From NCBI RefSeq assembly GCF_947496515.1, contig NZ_CANMDB010000020.1, positions 1-34,162 of the forward strand: 34,162 nucleotides of DNA. Reading direction: 5' to 3'. The DNA is from an uncultured Roseobacter sp. GTDB taxonomy: Bacteria > Pseudomonadota > Alphaproteobacteria > Rhodobacterales > Rhodobacteraceae. Made by a program: the position numbers and the translations under genes. The notes beneath the pieces are model-generated. The model worked only from the letters and a program-made list of their open reading frames with translations. It did no database searches and was not told where the DNA came from. Positions 17,189 through 25,777 of this stretch are shown piece after piece. The number at the start of each line of letters is the position of its first letter. Positions within the stretch are counted from its first letter, which is position 1.

Positions 17189-17492
17189 CCGTCGTTCTCC
17201 TTGTGGGGCGCCTGATCCGTGACGCTCGTGCCTCTTAGCATGACGTTTTTAGCATTGAACAGGCGGGTCGGGTGCAGTTAGCGCCACCATGGTGAACTTT
17301 GTTCCGACGGTCCGTTTTCAGCGGCAAAGGGGCGTGCTTTCAGCCCTGAAAATACCGATTTAGCCGTTGGTAATCAAATTGTGGCCTCATTGTGGCGGGG
17401 TGAGAATTGATTCGGTGGTGCGCCCCGTTTTGGGCCAGATCGTTACCGGTGACCTGAAAATCCCAATCATGCGCCGGTCAAGGAAACAGGTA
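17189..17492. promoter_or_regulatory. Divergent pckA / chvI control region
   Basis: No gene is visible in these 304 bases. They hold a perfect 10-base palindrome CACCATGGTG (17285-17294), a pair of ATTGTGGC repeats at an 11-base period (17378-17396), and two copies of CCTGAAAAT (17345-17353 and 17453-17461) 108 bases apart. AAGGAAACAGG lies just before the chvI ATG, and AAGGAG before the pckA ATG on the other strand. No strong sigma-70 hexamers stand out. Confidence 0.55.
17378..17396. promoter_or_regulatory. Candidate OmpR-family binding site, 11-base-phased direct repeat
   Basis: ATTGTGGC at 17378-17385 and again at 17389-17396, exactly 11 bases apart, about 100 bases upstream of chvI. OmpR/PhoB-type regulators, to which ChvI belongs, bind direct repeats with this period. 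That ChvI is the binder is inferred. Confidence 0.4.
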
Positions 17493-18194
17493 ATGTCTAA
17501 GATTGCATTGGTCGATGACGACCGGAATATCCTGACCTCCGTCTCCATGACGCTGGAGGCAGAGGGGTTCGAGGTGGAGACGTTCAACGACGGTCAGGTT
17601 GCACTGGACGCGTTCAACAAGAAACTGCCCGATATGGCCGTGCTGGACGTCAAGATGCCCCGTATGGACGGGATGGATCTGCTGCAGCGGCTGCGTCAGA
17701 AAACCACGATGCCTGTCATTTTCCTCACCTCCAAGGATGATGAGATCGACGAGGTGCTGGGCCTGCGTATGGGGGCCGATGATTATGTGACCAAGCCCTT
17801 CTCGCAACGGTTGCTGGTGGCGCGGATCCGCGCATTGCTGAGGCGGCAGGAGGCGGTGGCGGGCCATGTGGTGGCCGACAGTGAAGAAACCAAAGTGATG
17901 GAGCGTGGCAGCCTGCGGATGGACCCGTTGCGCCATGCGGTGACCTGGAAAGGTCAGGATGTCTCGCTTACCGTTACCGAATTTCTGCTGTTGCAGGCGC
18001 TGGCGCAGCGCCCTGGCTTTGTGAAATCGCGCGATCAGCTGATGGACGTGGCCTACGACGATCAGGTCTATGTGGATGACCGCACGATCGACAGTCATAT
18101 CAAGCGTTTGCGCAAGAAAATGCGCAGCGCCGATGATGATTTCTCCGCGATTGAGACGCTTTACGGCATCGGCTACAGATACAACGAGGAGTAG
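17493..18194 (+). CDS. chvI: ChvI-type response regulator, OmpR family
   Basis: A 233-residue two-component response regulator. The receiver domain shows the acidic pair in [10 protein letters not shown], the phosphoacceptor Asp52 in [12 protein letters not shown], the conserved Thr in FLTSKDDE and the Lys in DDYVTKPFS. The C-terminal winged helix ends with [15 protein letters not shown] and [11 protein letters not shown]. The frame is open upstream, but the ATG at 17493 with AAGGA about 10 bases before it gives the family N-terminus [10 protein letters not shown]. It lies eight bases upstream of chvG. In rhizobia ChvG-ChvI controls envelope and acid-stress genes; the same broad role is likely here. 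Confidence 0.95.
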   Translation: MSKIALVDDDRNILTSVSMTLEAEGFEVETFNDGQVALDAFNKKLPDMAVLDVKMPRMDGMDLLQRLRQKTTMPVIFLTSKDDEIDEVLGLRMGADDYVTKPFSQRLLVARIRALLRRQEAVAGHVVADSEETKVMERGSLRMDPLRHAVTWKGQDVSLTVTEFLLLQALAQRPGFVKSRDQLMDVAYDDQVYVDDRTIDSHIKRLRKKMRSADDDFSAIETLYGIGYRYNEE

Positions 18195-18202
18195 GCCACG
18201 CC

Positions 18203-19903
18203 ATGGCCCTTGCCGAAGGAAGCTTTGTGCGTGACATGACCCCCCCTGCGCCGGTTGGCCATGGCAGCCCGGCGGGGGATGCAGCTGCTGCAGGGATCGA
18301 CGCTCCCGGCGCACCTGGGCCCTCACGCGGTCGCCGCGCGTGGCGCGCCTTGCGCAGCTCTCCGCTGACCCGAAAGATCATTATCGTCAATCTGATCGCG
18401 CTGTGCGTCGTTGCAACGGGGATCCTGCATCTGAATGCCGCACGGGACAGCCTGGCGCTGCAACGCGCCGAAGCCCTCGTATCAGAAGCGATCCTGATCG
18501 CCGATATCATCGAAACGCAGGTCCCCAACAGCGGCCCTGCCACCGTGCTCACGATACCTGCCGCGCTTGGGGCATCCGATCTGCGCAAGGGCATGGAGGT
18601 TTTCGTCTACGACGATCAGGCCGAACTTGTGGCGCGCATTGAAGGATTGCGCAGCCTCGGGCCGTCAGATCCCGGGGATGCAGGTGCGACATATCTGGGC
18701 GACGCGCTTGACTGGGTCTGGTCGCGACTGTCTTCACCGATGAAAGAGCCGGCTGCGGGTCGCCCGCCATTGTCCGAGCGGATCAAGCCGCTGGTCGCCG
18801 ACACGCTGAACAACGGGACCCGGATCCACAACGAACGGGATGCGACGGGTGGCGCTCTTTTGACCGTCATGACGCCCATCCAGCAGGGCGACGTGACCGT
18901 TGGAACCGTCGCTGTTGTCACCGCGGTAGGCGAGATTGACGCTCTCGCGCGCATGGAAAGGGAGCGTGTCCTGCAAATGTTCGTTGTGGCAACCGTGGTC
19001 TCTCTGGGGTTGAGCCTCGTGTTGGCCTCGACCATCGCCATTCCACTGGCGGATCTGTCGGCGGCCGCCGAGCTTGGGCGTGACAAGAATGCCCGCAAGA
19101 TGAACCCGGGCCGCATTCGCATCCCGGATCTGACCGACCGGCCCGATGAAATCGGCCGGTTGAGTGCTGCGTTGCGTGGCATGGTGTCCGCGCTTTACAA
19201 TCGGATCGACGGCAATGAACAGTTCGCGGCAGACGTGGCGCATGAAATCAAAAACCCGCTGGCGTCTCTGCGCTCGGCTGTCGGTACACTGCGCATGGTC
19301 AAACGCGCGGATCAGCGGGAACAGTTGCTCGACGTGATTGACCACGATGTCCGGCGTCTCGACCGTCTGGTCAGTGATATCTCCAACGCCTCCCGGCTCG
19401 ACAGCGAGTTGGTCAAGGAAGAGGAGGATGCGTTCAATGTGCTTAAAACGCTCAAGGAACTGGCACAGCATCTGGGGGATCAGGCGCGCCTTGAAGGGAT
19501 CGACTTCATCACCGATCTGCCGGAGGATCCCATTGTCGTGCATGGTCTTGAGGCGCGGCTGGCGCAGGTGTTCGTCAATCTGATTACCAACGCCATCTCC
19601 TTTTGTGACGAGGGGGACGCCATCCGGGTCTGGGCCCGAAAACGCGATGACAGGGTCATCATCGTTGTGGAGGATACCGGGCCGGGCATTCCCGAACAGG
19701 CCTTGTCACAGATCTTCGTGCGGTTTTACTCGCAACGTTCCAGTGAGAATTTCGGCAATCATTCGGGCCTTGGCCTCGCCATTTCAAAGCAGATTGTCGA
19801 GGCACACGGCGGTGTCATCTGGGCCGAGAATATTCGGCCGACACGCGCCGACATCACTTCCGATCCGCTGGGCGCGCGGTTTGTTGTCGGTCTGCCCGTC
19901 TGA
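18203..19903 (+). CDS. chvG: ChvG-type sensor histidine kinase
   Basis: A 566-residue inner-membrane sensor kinase. After an unusually long Ala/Pro/Gly-rich cytoplasmic N-terminus (about 57 residues), a first membrane segment lies around IIIVNLIALCVVATGI. A periplasmic sensor domain of about 200 residues follows, then a second membrane segment near VVATVVSLGLSLVLAST and a HAMP linker. The phosphorylated His is residue 347 in AADVAHEIKNPLASLRSA. The ATPase domain has the N box NLITNAISFC, the G1 box VEDTGPGIP and the G2 box HSGLGLAISKQIVEAHGG. It directly precedes hprK, without intergenic space, linking envelope sensing to the PTS regulators. Confidence 0.95.
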   Translation: MALAEGSFVRDMTPPAPVGHGSPAGDAAAAGIDAPGAPGPSRGRRAWRALRSSPLTRKIIIVNLIALCVVATGILHLNAARDSLALQRAEALVSEAILIADIIETQVPNSGPATVLTIPAALGASDLRKGMEVFVYDDQAELVARIEGLRSLGPSDPGDAGATYLGDALDWVWSRLSSPMKEPAAGRPPLSERIKPLVADTLNNGTRIHNERDATGGALLTVMTPIQQGDVTVGTVAVVTAVGEIDALARMERERVLQMFVVATVVSLGLSLVLASTIAIPLADLSAAAELGRDKNARKMNPGRIRIPDLTDRPDEIGRLSAALRGMVSALYNRIDGNEQFAADVAHEIKNPLASLRSAVGTLRMVKRADQREQLLDVIDHDVRRLDRLVSDISNASRLDSELVKEEEDAFNVLKTLKELAQHLGDQARLEGIDFITDLPEDPIVVHGLEARLAQVFVNLITNAISFCDEGDAIRVWARKRDDRVIIVVEDTGPGIPEQALSQIFVRFYSQRSSENFGNHSGLGLAISKQIVEAHGGVIWAENIRPTRADITSDPLGARFVVGLPV

Positions 19904-19906
19904 GTG

Positions 19907-20344
19907 ATGGGCAGCGGCGCATCAGACATCATCCTGCATGCCAGCTGTGTCGCGTATCAATCCCGCGCGGTCTTGCTGATCGGACCCTCGGGGAGCGGCA
20001 AATCGAGCCTTGCGCTCGAACTGATGGCCTACGGCGCCGAGCTTGTCTCAGATGACCGAACCATACTCAGTCTGGGGGCAGATGGGCTCGAAGCCCGCCC
20101 GCCCTCAGCGATCAAAGGGCTGATCGAAGCCCGTGGCGTGGGGCTGCTGAACGCGACCGCGGTCGAGTCCGCGACCGTGAGGCTGGTGGTTGACATGGGC
20201 CGCCTCGAAGAGGCGCGCCTGCCGACCGCTCACACCTGTACCGTCGCGGGTATCGAACTGCCCTGCCTTCACAAAGTGGACAGCCGCTATTTCCCTGCTG
20301 CCGTTCTGCAATATGTCAAGATGGGCAGAAGAGATCCCGCATGA
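19907..20344 (+). CDS. hprK: HPr kinase/phosphorylase, short alphaproteobacterial form
   Basis: A protein of about 145 residues equivalent to the C-terminal catalytic half of HprK/P, lacking the N-terminal domain of Firmicutes enzymes. The Walker A motif is [16 protein letters not shown]; the conserved His that precedes it is in ILHASCVAY. The following LVSDD and the HprK signature [13 protein letters not shown] are present. It would phosphorylate and dephosphorylate Ser46 of HPr, encoded four genes downstream. An ATG at 19907 and a GTG at 19904 are both possible starts immediately after the chvG stop; neither has a clear ribosome site. It overlaps rapZ by four bases. Confidence 0.92.
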   Translation: MGSGASDIILHASCVAYQSRAVLLIGPSGSGKSSLALELMAYGAELVSDDRTILSLGADGLEARPPSAIKGLIEARGVGLLNATAVESATVRLVVDMGRLEEARLPTAHTCTVAGIELPCLHKVDSRYFPAAVLQYVKMGRRDPA

Positions 20345-21228
20345 CCGACCCCGAACCAGCAGCTCACCGTCTTGTCTTTGTCACCGGCCCGTCGGGTGCT
20401 GGCCGGTCCAGTGCTTTGAACGTGCTGGAGGATGCGGGTTTTGAGGCCGTTGACAACCTGCCGCTTCGGCTGCTGCCCGCGCTGCTGGACGAATCCGGCC
20501 GTCGCGGCCCGCTGGCATTGGGCATTGATCCGCGAAACCGGGATTTCTCCACCAATGACATCGTTGATCTCCTCGGACGCAGCACGGCAACGCCGGGTGT
20601 GGCGCCGGAGCTGCTCTATCTTGATTGCAACACGGACGTGTTGCTCCGCCGCTTTTCGGAGACCCGCCGTCGGCACCCGCTGGCCCCCGATGATCGCCCG
20701 TCCCAAGGGATTATCCGCGAGTTGGAGATGCTGGGCCCTTTGCGGGCGCGCGCCGATGTGCTGATCGACACCAGCGATCTCAATGTGCATCAACTGCGGG
20801 CGGAGGTGGAGCACTGGTTCGCGCCGGGCGGCCACCGCAAACTCACCGTGTCCGTGCAGTCTTTCTCCTACAAACGCGGGTTGCCCCGCAGTGTCGACAT
20901 GGTCTTTGACTGTCGCTTTCTCTCAAACCCGTATTGGGAACCCGAGCTGCGCGATTTTGACGGCACGAACGCAGGCGTCGTGGCCCATGTCATTGCCGAT
21001 CCGCGGTTTGAGGGATTCGAACGCCAGGTCATCGACTTGTCTCTGTTCTTGCTGCCAGCCTATCGCGATGAGGGAAAGTCCCATCTTTCAATCGCCTTCG
21101 GGTGTACCGGGGGCAAACATCGCTCCGTTGTGATGGCTGAACGGCATGCTTTGCGCCTTGCGAAGGAAGGTTGGCAGGTGTCAATAAGACACCGCGAACT
21201 GGACCTTCGCAAAAAAGAAGAGGCCTGA
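20341..21228 (+). CDS. rapZ: RNase adapter protein RapZ / YvcJ-family nucleotide-binding protein
   Basis: A 295-residue P-loop protein. The Walker A motif [18 protein letters not shown] is followed by the family signature [16 protein letters not shown], and the C-terminal domain shows [31 protein letters not shown] and [11 protein letters not shown]. In enterobacteria RapZ targets the small RNA GlmZ to RNase E and senses glucosamine 6-phosphate. GlmY/GlmZ are not known in alphaproteobacteria, so the partner here is unknown. Its place between hprK and the EIIA/HPr genes, with a four-base overlap, fits a sugar-phosphate or PTS signalling role. Confidence 0.95.
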   Translation: MTDPEPAAHRLVFVTGPSGAGRSSALNVLEDAGFEAVDNLPLRLLPALLDESGRRGPLALGIDPRNRDFSTNDIVDLLGRSTATPGVAPELLYLDCNTDVLLRRFSETRRRHPLAPDDRPSQGIIRELEMLGPLRARADVLIDTSDLNVHQLRAEVEHWFAPGGHRKLTVSVQSFSYKRGLPRSVDMVFDCRFLSNPYWEPELRDFDGTNAGVVAHVIADPRFEGFERQVIDLSLFLLPAYRDEGKSHLSIAFGCTGGKHRSVVMAERHALRLAKEGWQVSIRHRELDLRKKEEA

Positions 21229-21232
21229 GCCC

Positions 21233-21646
21233 TTGATCGGTATCGTCATCGTCGCCCACGGAGGGCTCGCGACAGAGTATCTGTCCGCTGTGGAGCATGT
21301 GGTGGGTGCGCAACCGGGGATCCGGGCGATTTCGATTGATGCCGTCCACGACCGCGCCGCCAAAGAGCGGGAAATCTGCGAGGCCGCCGACGCGGTGGAC
21401 AGTGGCGGCGGCGTGGTGGTGGTCACGGATCTCTACGGAGGTTCCCCCTCCAACCTCAGCCTGCTGGCCTGCCGGCCGGGCAACCGGCGCATTGTTTACG
21501 GGGCCAACCTGCCGATGTTGATCAAACTGGCGAAGAGCCGACAAAAACCCGTGGCAGAGGCGGTGCGACTGGCTCTGGAGGCGGGAAAAAAGTACATCGA
21601 CAGCCAGAATGTCAGCCAAGAGCAGGGTAGCCGGGCAAAACCATGA
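21233..21646 (+). CDS. PTS EIIA component, mannose/fructose type
   Basis: A 137-residue EIIA of the mannose family. The phosphorylated His9 lies in IVIVAHGGLATEYLSAVE, and VVVVTDLYGGSPSNLSLLAC is the conserved second half of the fold. The start is a TTG at 21233, four bases after rapZ. It overlaps ptsH by four bases. No EIIB or membrane EIIC genes lie nearby, so it is probably a regulatory phospho-acceptor and not part of a sugar transporter. The gene is often named manX or ptsIIA-Man in related genomes. Confidence 0.94.
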   Translation: MIGIVIVAHGGLATEYLSAVEHVVGAQPGIRAISIDAVHDRAAKEREICEAADAVDSGGGVVVVTDLYGGSPSNLSLLACRPGNRRIVYGANLPMLIKLAKSRQKPVAEAVRLALEAGKKYIDSQNVSQEQGSRAKP

Positions 21647-21912
21647 CAGACCGCAAGTTGGAAATCGTGAACGAGAAGGGTCTGCACGCCCGCGCATCGG
21701 CCAAGCTGGTCGAGGTGGTAGAGGGTTTTGATGCCAGTGCAGAGGTCACCAAGGATGGGATGTCCGCGTCCGGCGACAGCATCATGGGACTTTTGATGTT
21801 GGCAGCGTCCAAGGGAAGCTTTATTGAAGTACGGACCTCCGGACCGGACGAAGCCGCGTTGGCGGAGGCGTTGACGGCGCTTGTGGCGGATCGGTTCGGC
21901 GAAGGCCAATGA
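21643..21912 (+). CDS. ptsH: Phosphocarrier protein HPr
   Basis: An 89-residue HPr with the active site His15 in NEKGLHARASAKLVE and the regulatory Ser46 in SASGDSIMGLLML. Both PEP-dependent phosphorylation at His15 and HprK-dependent phosphorylation at Ser46 are therefore expected. Enzyme I is not encoded in the window. The EIIA gene upstream overlaps by four bases, so the two are coupled. Confidence 0.97.
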   Translation: MTDRKLEIVNEKGLHARASAKLVEVVEGFDASAEVTKDGMSASGDSIMGLLMLAASKGSFIEVRTSGPDEAALAEALTALVADRFGEGQ

Positions 21913-21949
21913 CTTGCCACAGGTGGCGCGCACAGCAGGGTGAGGGGTT

Positions 21950-22837
21950 GTGGTAGAAAGCTCGCAAGAGATCGACGTCCCGGCAGCCGCCGCAAAACCG
22001 GTTAATTTCACGAAATACGACCGCAGCAGCCTGTCCTATGCGTCGACGTTCAATGACCCTTGGCGATCCACCGTCATCCGGGTCATGGAAGCGCTGACCG
22101 GCAAGCTGACCATCCTGCGGCTGGTGCGTGAGTTCGAACGGCGCGGCGCCCCGCAAGGTCAGGCATTCTGGCGCGCGGCACTCGATGTGATGGGGATTGA
22201 CCTGCTGACCCCGCAGGCTCAGTTGGACCGGATCCCCAAAACCGGCCCTGTGATCGTGGTATCAAACCATCCGCACGGGATGGTGGATGGGATGATTTTT
22301 GCGGATCTGATCGGTCGGGTGCGGCCTGACTACCGGATCCTGACGCGCTCGCTCCTGACCGTTATTGATGAGGTGGCCGGATCCTACATGATCCCGGTGC
22401 CCTTCCCGCATGAACCCGATGCGCAACGCAAAGGGGTCGAGATGCGCGCCAAGGCGATGCAGCATCTTCAGGGCGGTGGTGTCGTGGCTCTCTTTCCGTC
22501 GGGGGGCGTTGCCGCATCCGAGACATTTTTTGGCCCGGCGATCGAAGGCGAATGGAACGTCTTTACGGCCAAGCTCATCCGACGGTCCGGCGCGATGGTT
22601 CTGCCGATCAAGTTTCCGGGTCAGAATTCCCGCGCTTATCAGATCGCCAATAAGTTGTCGCCGATGCTGCGGCAGGGGCTGTTGTTGCACGAAATCGTGT
22701 ATTCGCTCAACAAGTCCCAGTCCCCCATCGTCGGCCATCCGCTGGATCCTGCCATCGTCGACAAATGGGCCGATGATCCGCGGGGCTTCATGGCATGGCT
22801 GCGCGATCATACGTTGTCTTTGGAAAATGACGGCTAG
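21950..22837 (+). CDS. Lysophospholipid acyltransferase family protein (PlsC/OlsA-like)
   Basis: A 295-residue acyltransferase. The catalytic motif reads SNHPHGMVDGM, where His and Asp are separated by five residues (HX5D), as in the hemolysin/OlsA-like subgroup, and not the HX4D of PlsC. The substrate-binding block LFPSGGVAASE replaces the usual FPEGT, and RRSGAMVLPIKFPGQNS is a third conserved block. It probably acylates a lysolipid or lyso-aminolipid at the membrane; the acceptor cannot be predicted. The GTG at 21950 is preceded by GTGAGGGG. It is 37 bases after ptsH and likely the last gene of the PTS operon. Confidence 0.85.
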   Translation: MVESSQEIDVPAAAAKPVNFTKYDRSSLSYASTFNDPWRSTVIRVMEALTGKLTILRLVREFERRGAPQGQAFWRAALDVMGIDLLTPQAQLDRIPKTGPVIVVSNHPHGMVDGMIFADLIGRVRPDYRILTRSLLTVIDEVAGSYMIPVPFPHEPDAQRKGVEMRAKAMQHLQGGGVVALFPSGGVAASETFFGPAIEGEWNVFTAKLIRRSGAMVLPIKFPGQNSRAYQIANKLSPMLRQGLLLHEIVYSLNKSQSPIVGHPLDPAIVDKWADDPRGFMAWLRDHTLSLENDG

Positions 22838-22856
22838 GACGGTCAAGTGTCCGTCC
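22837..22856 (+). terminator. Weak hairpin after the acyltransferase gene
   Basis: GGACGG (22837-22842) pairs with CCGTCC (22851-22856) around an eight-base loop, touching the stop codon. There is no T-run. Confidence 0.25.
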
Positions 22857-22937
22857 GGTAGCGTGCGCATCGCAGGTGACCTCAGCGTTTCAAGGCCCGC
22901 TGGTGTTGTCACGTTGAGGAATTAAAACACGCTGCCG

Positions 22938-23813
22938 TCAACGTGTGGGGACCGGTGCCTCGCCCCTGTAATCGTAGAACCCGCGCTCCGTCTTGCGGCC
23001 CAGCCAGCCCGCCTCGACATATTTGGTCAGCAGCGGGCAGGGGCGGTACTTGGTATCGGCCAGCCCGTCATGCAGCACGTTCATGATGGCCAGACAGGTA
23101 TCCAGCCCGATGAAATCCGCGAGCTCCAGCGGCCCCATGGGGTGATTGGCGCCCAGCTTCATGGAACTGTCGATGGACTGCACACTGCCCACCCCTTCGT
23201 AAAGCGTGTAGACCGCCTCGTTGATCATCGGCATCAGAATGCGGTTGACGATAAAGGCGGGGAAGTCTTCAGCCGATGCCGCGGTTTTGCCCAGCCGGTC
23301 AACGACCGCCTTGCAGGCGGCAAAGGTCGGCTCGTCGGTCGCGATGCCCCGGATCAGTTCGACCAGCTTCATCACCGGCACCGGATTCATGAAGTGGAAG
23401 CCCATGAATTTCTCGGGGCGGTCGGTGCGGCTGGCCAGTCGCGTAATGGAGATCGACGAGGTGTTGGACGTCAGGATCGTATGGGGCTGAAGATGCGGCA
23501 GCAGATCCTCGAAAATCGCCTGCTTGATGGATTCACGCTCGGTCGCGGCCTCGATCACCAGATCGGTCTGGCCCAGATCCTTGAGCGTTTGCGTCGTCGT
23601 GATCCGCGCCATGGCAGCGGTCTGGTCGGTCTCGGTGATCTTGCCGCGGCTCACCTGACGGGACATGTTCCGCGCCATCAGATCCATCGCACCGGTCAGC
23701 GCCTCGTCACTGACATCGTTCAGCAGCACGTCATAGCCAGCGAGCGACATCACATGCGCGATGCCATTGCCCATCTGACCCGCGCCCACGATCCCGATTG
23801 ACTTGATTTCCAT
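22938..23813 (-). CDS. 3-Hydroxybutyryl-CoA dehydrogenase
   Basis: A 291-residue 3-hydroxyacyl-CoA dehydrogenase (Hbd/PaaH type), which interconverts acetoacetyl-CoA and 3-hydroxybutyryl-CoA with NAD(P)H. The nucleotide-binding loop is IGIVGAGQMGNGIAHVMSLA, and the catalytic His lies in GFHFMNPVPVMKLVE. The C-terminal domain has FIVNRILMPMINEAVYTLYE and HPMGPLELADFIGLDT. An ATG at 23813 follows AGAGGGG and gives the family N-terminus MEIKSIGIVG; the frame is open nine codons further. It may serve fatty acid oxidation or the acetyl-CoA assimilation route that uses Mcd. It is divergent from the DUF6473 gene. Confidence 0.94.
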   Translation of the reverse strand: MEIKSIGIVGAGQMGNGIAHVMSLAGYDVLLNDVSDEALTGAMDLMARNMSRQVSRGKITETDQTAAMARITTTQTLKDLGQTDLVIEAATERESIKQAIFEDLLPHLQPHTILTSNTSSISITRLASRTDRPEKFMGFHFMNPVPVMKLVELIRGIATDEPTFAACKAVVDRLGKTAASAEDFPAFIVNRILMPMINEAVYTLYEGVGSVQSIDSSMKLGANHPMGPLELADFIGLDTCLAIMNVLHDGLADTKYRPCPLLTKYVEAGWLGRKTERGFYDYRGEAPVPTR

Positions 23814-23956
23814 CCGCCGCCCCTCTGTGATTGTTCGCACTCTATGGTGCCCGGGGCGTCGCCCGCAAGGCCGCCTTTGCCATCCTGGCCACCCTTAAGG
23901 GAATATAAGCACCTGTCGGGCATACTCCTTTCCGGGTGAGTAAAAAGGTGGGTGAG
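23814..23956. promoter_or_regulatory. Divergent region with CCCTTAAGGG palindrome
   Basis: The 143 bases between two divergent genes hold a perfect palindrome CCCTTAAGGG at 23892-23901, followed by TATAAG at 23904-23909, a -10 candidate for the + strand without a clear -35. AAAAGG at 23942-23947 is the ribosome site of the downstream gene. Confidence 0.35.
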
Positions 23957-24793
23957 ATGTCCTACGACGTTCTGGGGGCGGGCGCTCTCGATTACATGCC
24001 GTGCCATTATGGCCGGTCAAAACTGACGTTCCGGGGGCCGGAGCGACGGCTTGACGTGCCATATGTGGCGTTTCTGGGCGGAACAGCAACCTACGGCAAG
24101 TTTCTCAAGACGCCATTTCCGGCTCTGGTTGAAAGTACGTTGGGCGTCAACTGCGTCAACTTAGGCATCGCCAATGCCGGTTTGGATGTGATGCTCAAGG
24201 ATCCGTTCCTGCGCGACGCCTGTTTCGATGCCAGCGCGACGGTGATCCAGGTGGTGGGTGCGCATAATCTGTCCAACAGGTTCTACACCGTGCATCCGCG
24301 CCGCAACGACCGCTTTCTGACGGCGTCGGAACGGTTGATGGCGCTCTACCCGGAGGTTGATTTCGCGGAATTCCACTTCAACAAGCATATGCTCAGCGCG
24401 CTTTACAACCTCTCGCGGGAGCGTTTTGCCAAGCTGTGCAAGGAGGTGCGCGCAGCATGGGTGGCCCGGATGCGTCAGCTGACGCGGCAGACACCGGGCC
24501 GGGTTGTGCTGGTCTGGTTCTCGCATCACGCACCACCCTCCGAGCAGGTTGAGGTGAGCGATCCGGGTAAAGGGGGATCGCCGCTTTTCATCACGCGCGA
24601 GATGCTCGATACGCTCTACGGTGATGTTGCGGACTGCGTGGAACTGGTCCCCTCGGCAGAGGCGCTGGCTGCAGGCAGCGACGGGATGATCTTTGACCAG
24701 ATGGAAGCACCCGCCGCCAAAGGCATGCTGGGCCCCCGGGCGCACGGCGAGCTGGCGCAAAAGCTGGAACCCGTGCTGCAGCGCCTGATATGA
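23957..24793 (+). CDS. DUF6473-like conserved hypothetical protein
   Basis: A 278-residue soluble protein, common in Rhodobacteraceae, which I place in the DUF6473 group with moderate certainty. The N-terminus runs MSYDVLGAGALDYMPCHYG, then FLGGTATYGKFL, NLGIANAGLDV and VIQVVGAHNLSNRFYTVHPR. The GGTATYG and GIANAG segments give an appearance like SGNH/GDSL hydrolases, with an HH pair in VWFSHHAPPSEQ and an RAHGELA stretch near the end, but a clear Ser-Asp-His triad cannot be assigned. The ATG at 23957 is nine bases after AAAAGG; a GTG at 23936 is less likely. No function is proposed. Confidence 0.75.
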   Translation: MSYDVLGAGALDYMPCHYGRSKLTFRGPERRLDVPYVAFLGGTATYGKFLKTPFPALVESTLGVNCVNLGIANAGLDVMLKDPFLRDACFDASATVIQVVGAHNLSNRFYTVHPRRNDRFLTASERLMALYPEVDFAEFHFNKHMLSALYNLSRERFAKLCKEVRAAWVARMRQLTRQTPGRVVLVWFSHHAPPSEQVEVSDPGKGGSPLFITREMLDTLYGDVADCVELVPSAEALAAGSDGMIFDQMEAPAAKGMLGPRAHGELAQKLEPVLQRLI

Positions 24794-24819
24794 AAAACCG
24801 CGCCCGGAGAGGGGCGCGG
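24793..24819 (-). terminator. Rho-independent terminator of the etf operon
   Basis: CCGCGCCC (24798-24805) and GGGCGCGG (24812-24819) form a perfect eight-base stem with a six-base loop. On the minus strand it is followed by five T, fitting termination after etfA, which ends 28 bases before. It also directly follows the stop of the convergent gene. Confidence 0.85.
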
Positions 24820-24847
24820 CCTTGCGAAACACTGATGTGTTGCGCCG

Positions 24848-25777
24848 TCAGTCCAGCTTTTCAATCAGCTCAGGCACGGCGGTGAACAAATCGGCCACCA
24901 GCCCGTAGTCCGCCACCTGAAAGATCGGCGCTTCTTCGTCCTTGTTGATTGCCACGATCACCTTGCTGTCTTTCATCCCTGCGAGGTGCTGAATGGCACC
25001 CGAGATGCCAACGGCAACGTAAAGCTCCGGTGCGACCACCTTGCCGGTCTGGCCGACCTGCCAGTCGTTGGGCGCGTAGCCTGAATCAACCGCCGCACGT
25101 GAGGCGCCGACCGCGGCGCCCAGCTTGTCCGCGAGCTTCTCGATCAGCGCGAAGTCGTCCTCGGACCCCACACCACGACCGCCCGAAACGACGACACCGG
25201 CGGAGGTCAGCTCTGGCCGGTCAGTTTCGGCGACCTTGTCCTCGACCCATTCGCTGAGCCCGGGATTGTCCGCAGCGGAAATCGTCTCGACCGACGCGCT
25301 GCCCCCGGTGCCTGCCGCGTCAAAGGTCGATGTCCGGAAGGTCACGACCTTCTTGGCATCGGAGGATTTGACGGTTTGCACGGCGTTGCCTGCATAGATC
25401 GGGCGCTCGAACGTATCGGCGTCCACCACGCCAGAGGCGTCGGAGATCACCATCACATCCAGCAGTGCCGCGACCCGCGGCATCACGTTCTTGGCGTCGG
25501 TGGTGGCGGGGGCGACGATATGGTCATAGTCGCCCGCCAGCGAGACGATCAGTGCTGCGGTGGATTCCGCAAGCCGGTGGCCCAGTGTCGCATCCTCGGC
25601 GACCAGCACTTTGCTGACACCGTCGATCTTGGCGGCGGCTTCGCCTGCGGCGGCAGCCGAGCCACCGGCGGCCAGGACCGTCACATCGCCCAGCATCTTG
25701 GCCGCCGTTACCGCTTTTGCGGTTGCGTCCATGGACAGCTCGCCGTCGGTTACTTCTGCCAAAAGGAGTACGGCCAT
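24848..25777 (-). CDS. etfA: Electron transfer flavoprotein subunit alpha
   Basis: A 309-residue ETF alpha subunit that holds FAD and passes electrons from acyl-CoA dehydrogenases to ETF:ubiquinone oxidoreductase. The N-terminal [14 protein letters not shown] and VVSGGRGVGSEDDF, and the C-terminal FAD-binding signature VDSGYAPNDWQVGQTGKVV, YVAVGISGAIQHLAGM and INKDEEAPIFQVADYGLV are all present. The start overlaps the etfB stop by one base (TAATG). It is a likely electron acceptor for the methylsuccinyl-CoA dehydrogenase in this window. A strong terminator follows. Confidence 0.98.
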   Translation of the reverse strand: MAVLLLAEVTDGELSMDATAKAVTAAKMLGDVTVLAAGGSAAAAGEAAAKIDGVSKVLVAEDATLGHRLAESTAALIVSLAGDYDHIVAPATTDAKNVMPRVAALLDVMVISDASGVVDADTFERPIYAGNAVQTVKSSDAKKVVTFRTSTFDAAGTGGSASVETISAADNPGLSEWVEDKVAETDRPELTSAGVVVSGGRGVGSEDDFALIEKLADKLGAAVGASRAAVDSGYAPNDWQVGQTGKVVAPELYVAVGISGAIQHLAGMKDSKVIVAINKDEEAPIFQVADYGLVADLFTAVPELIEKLD

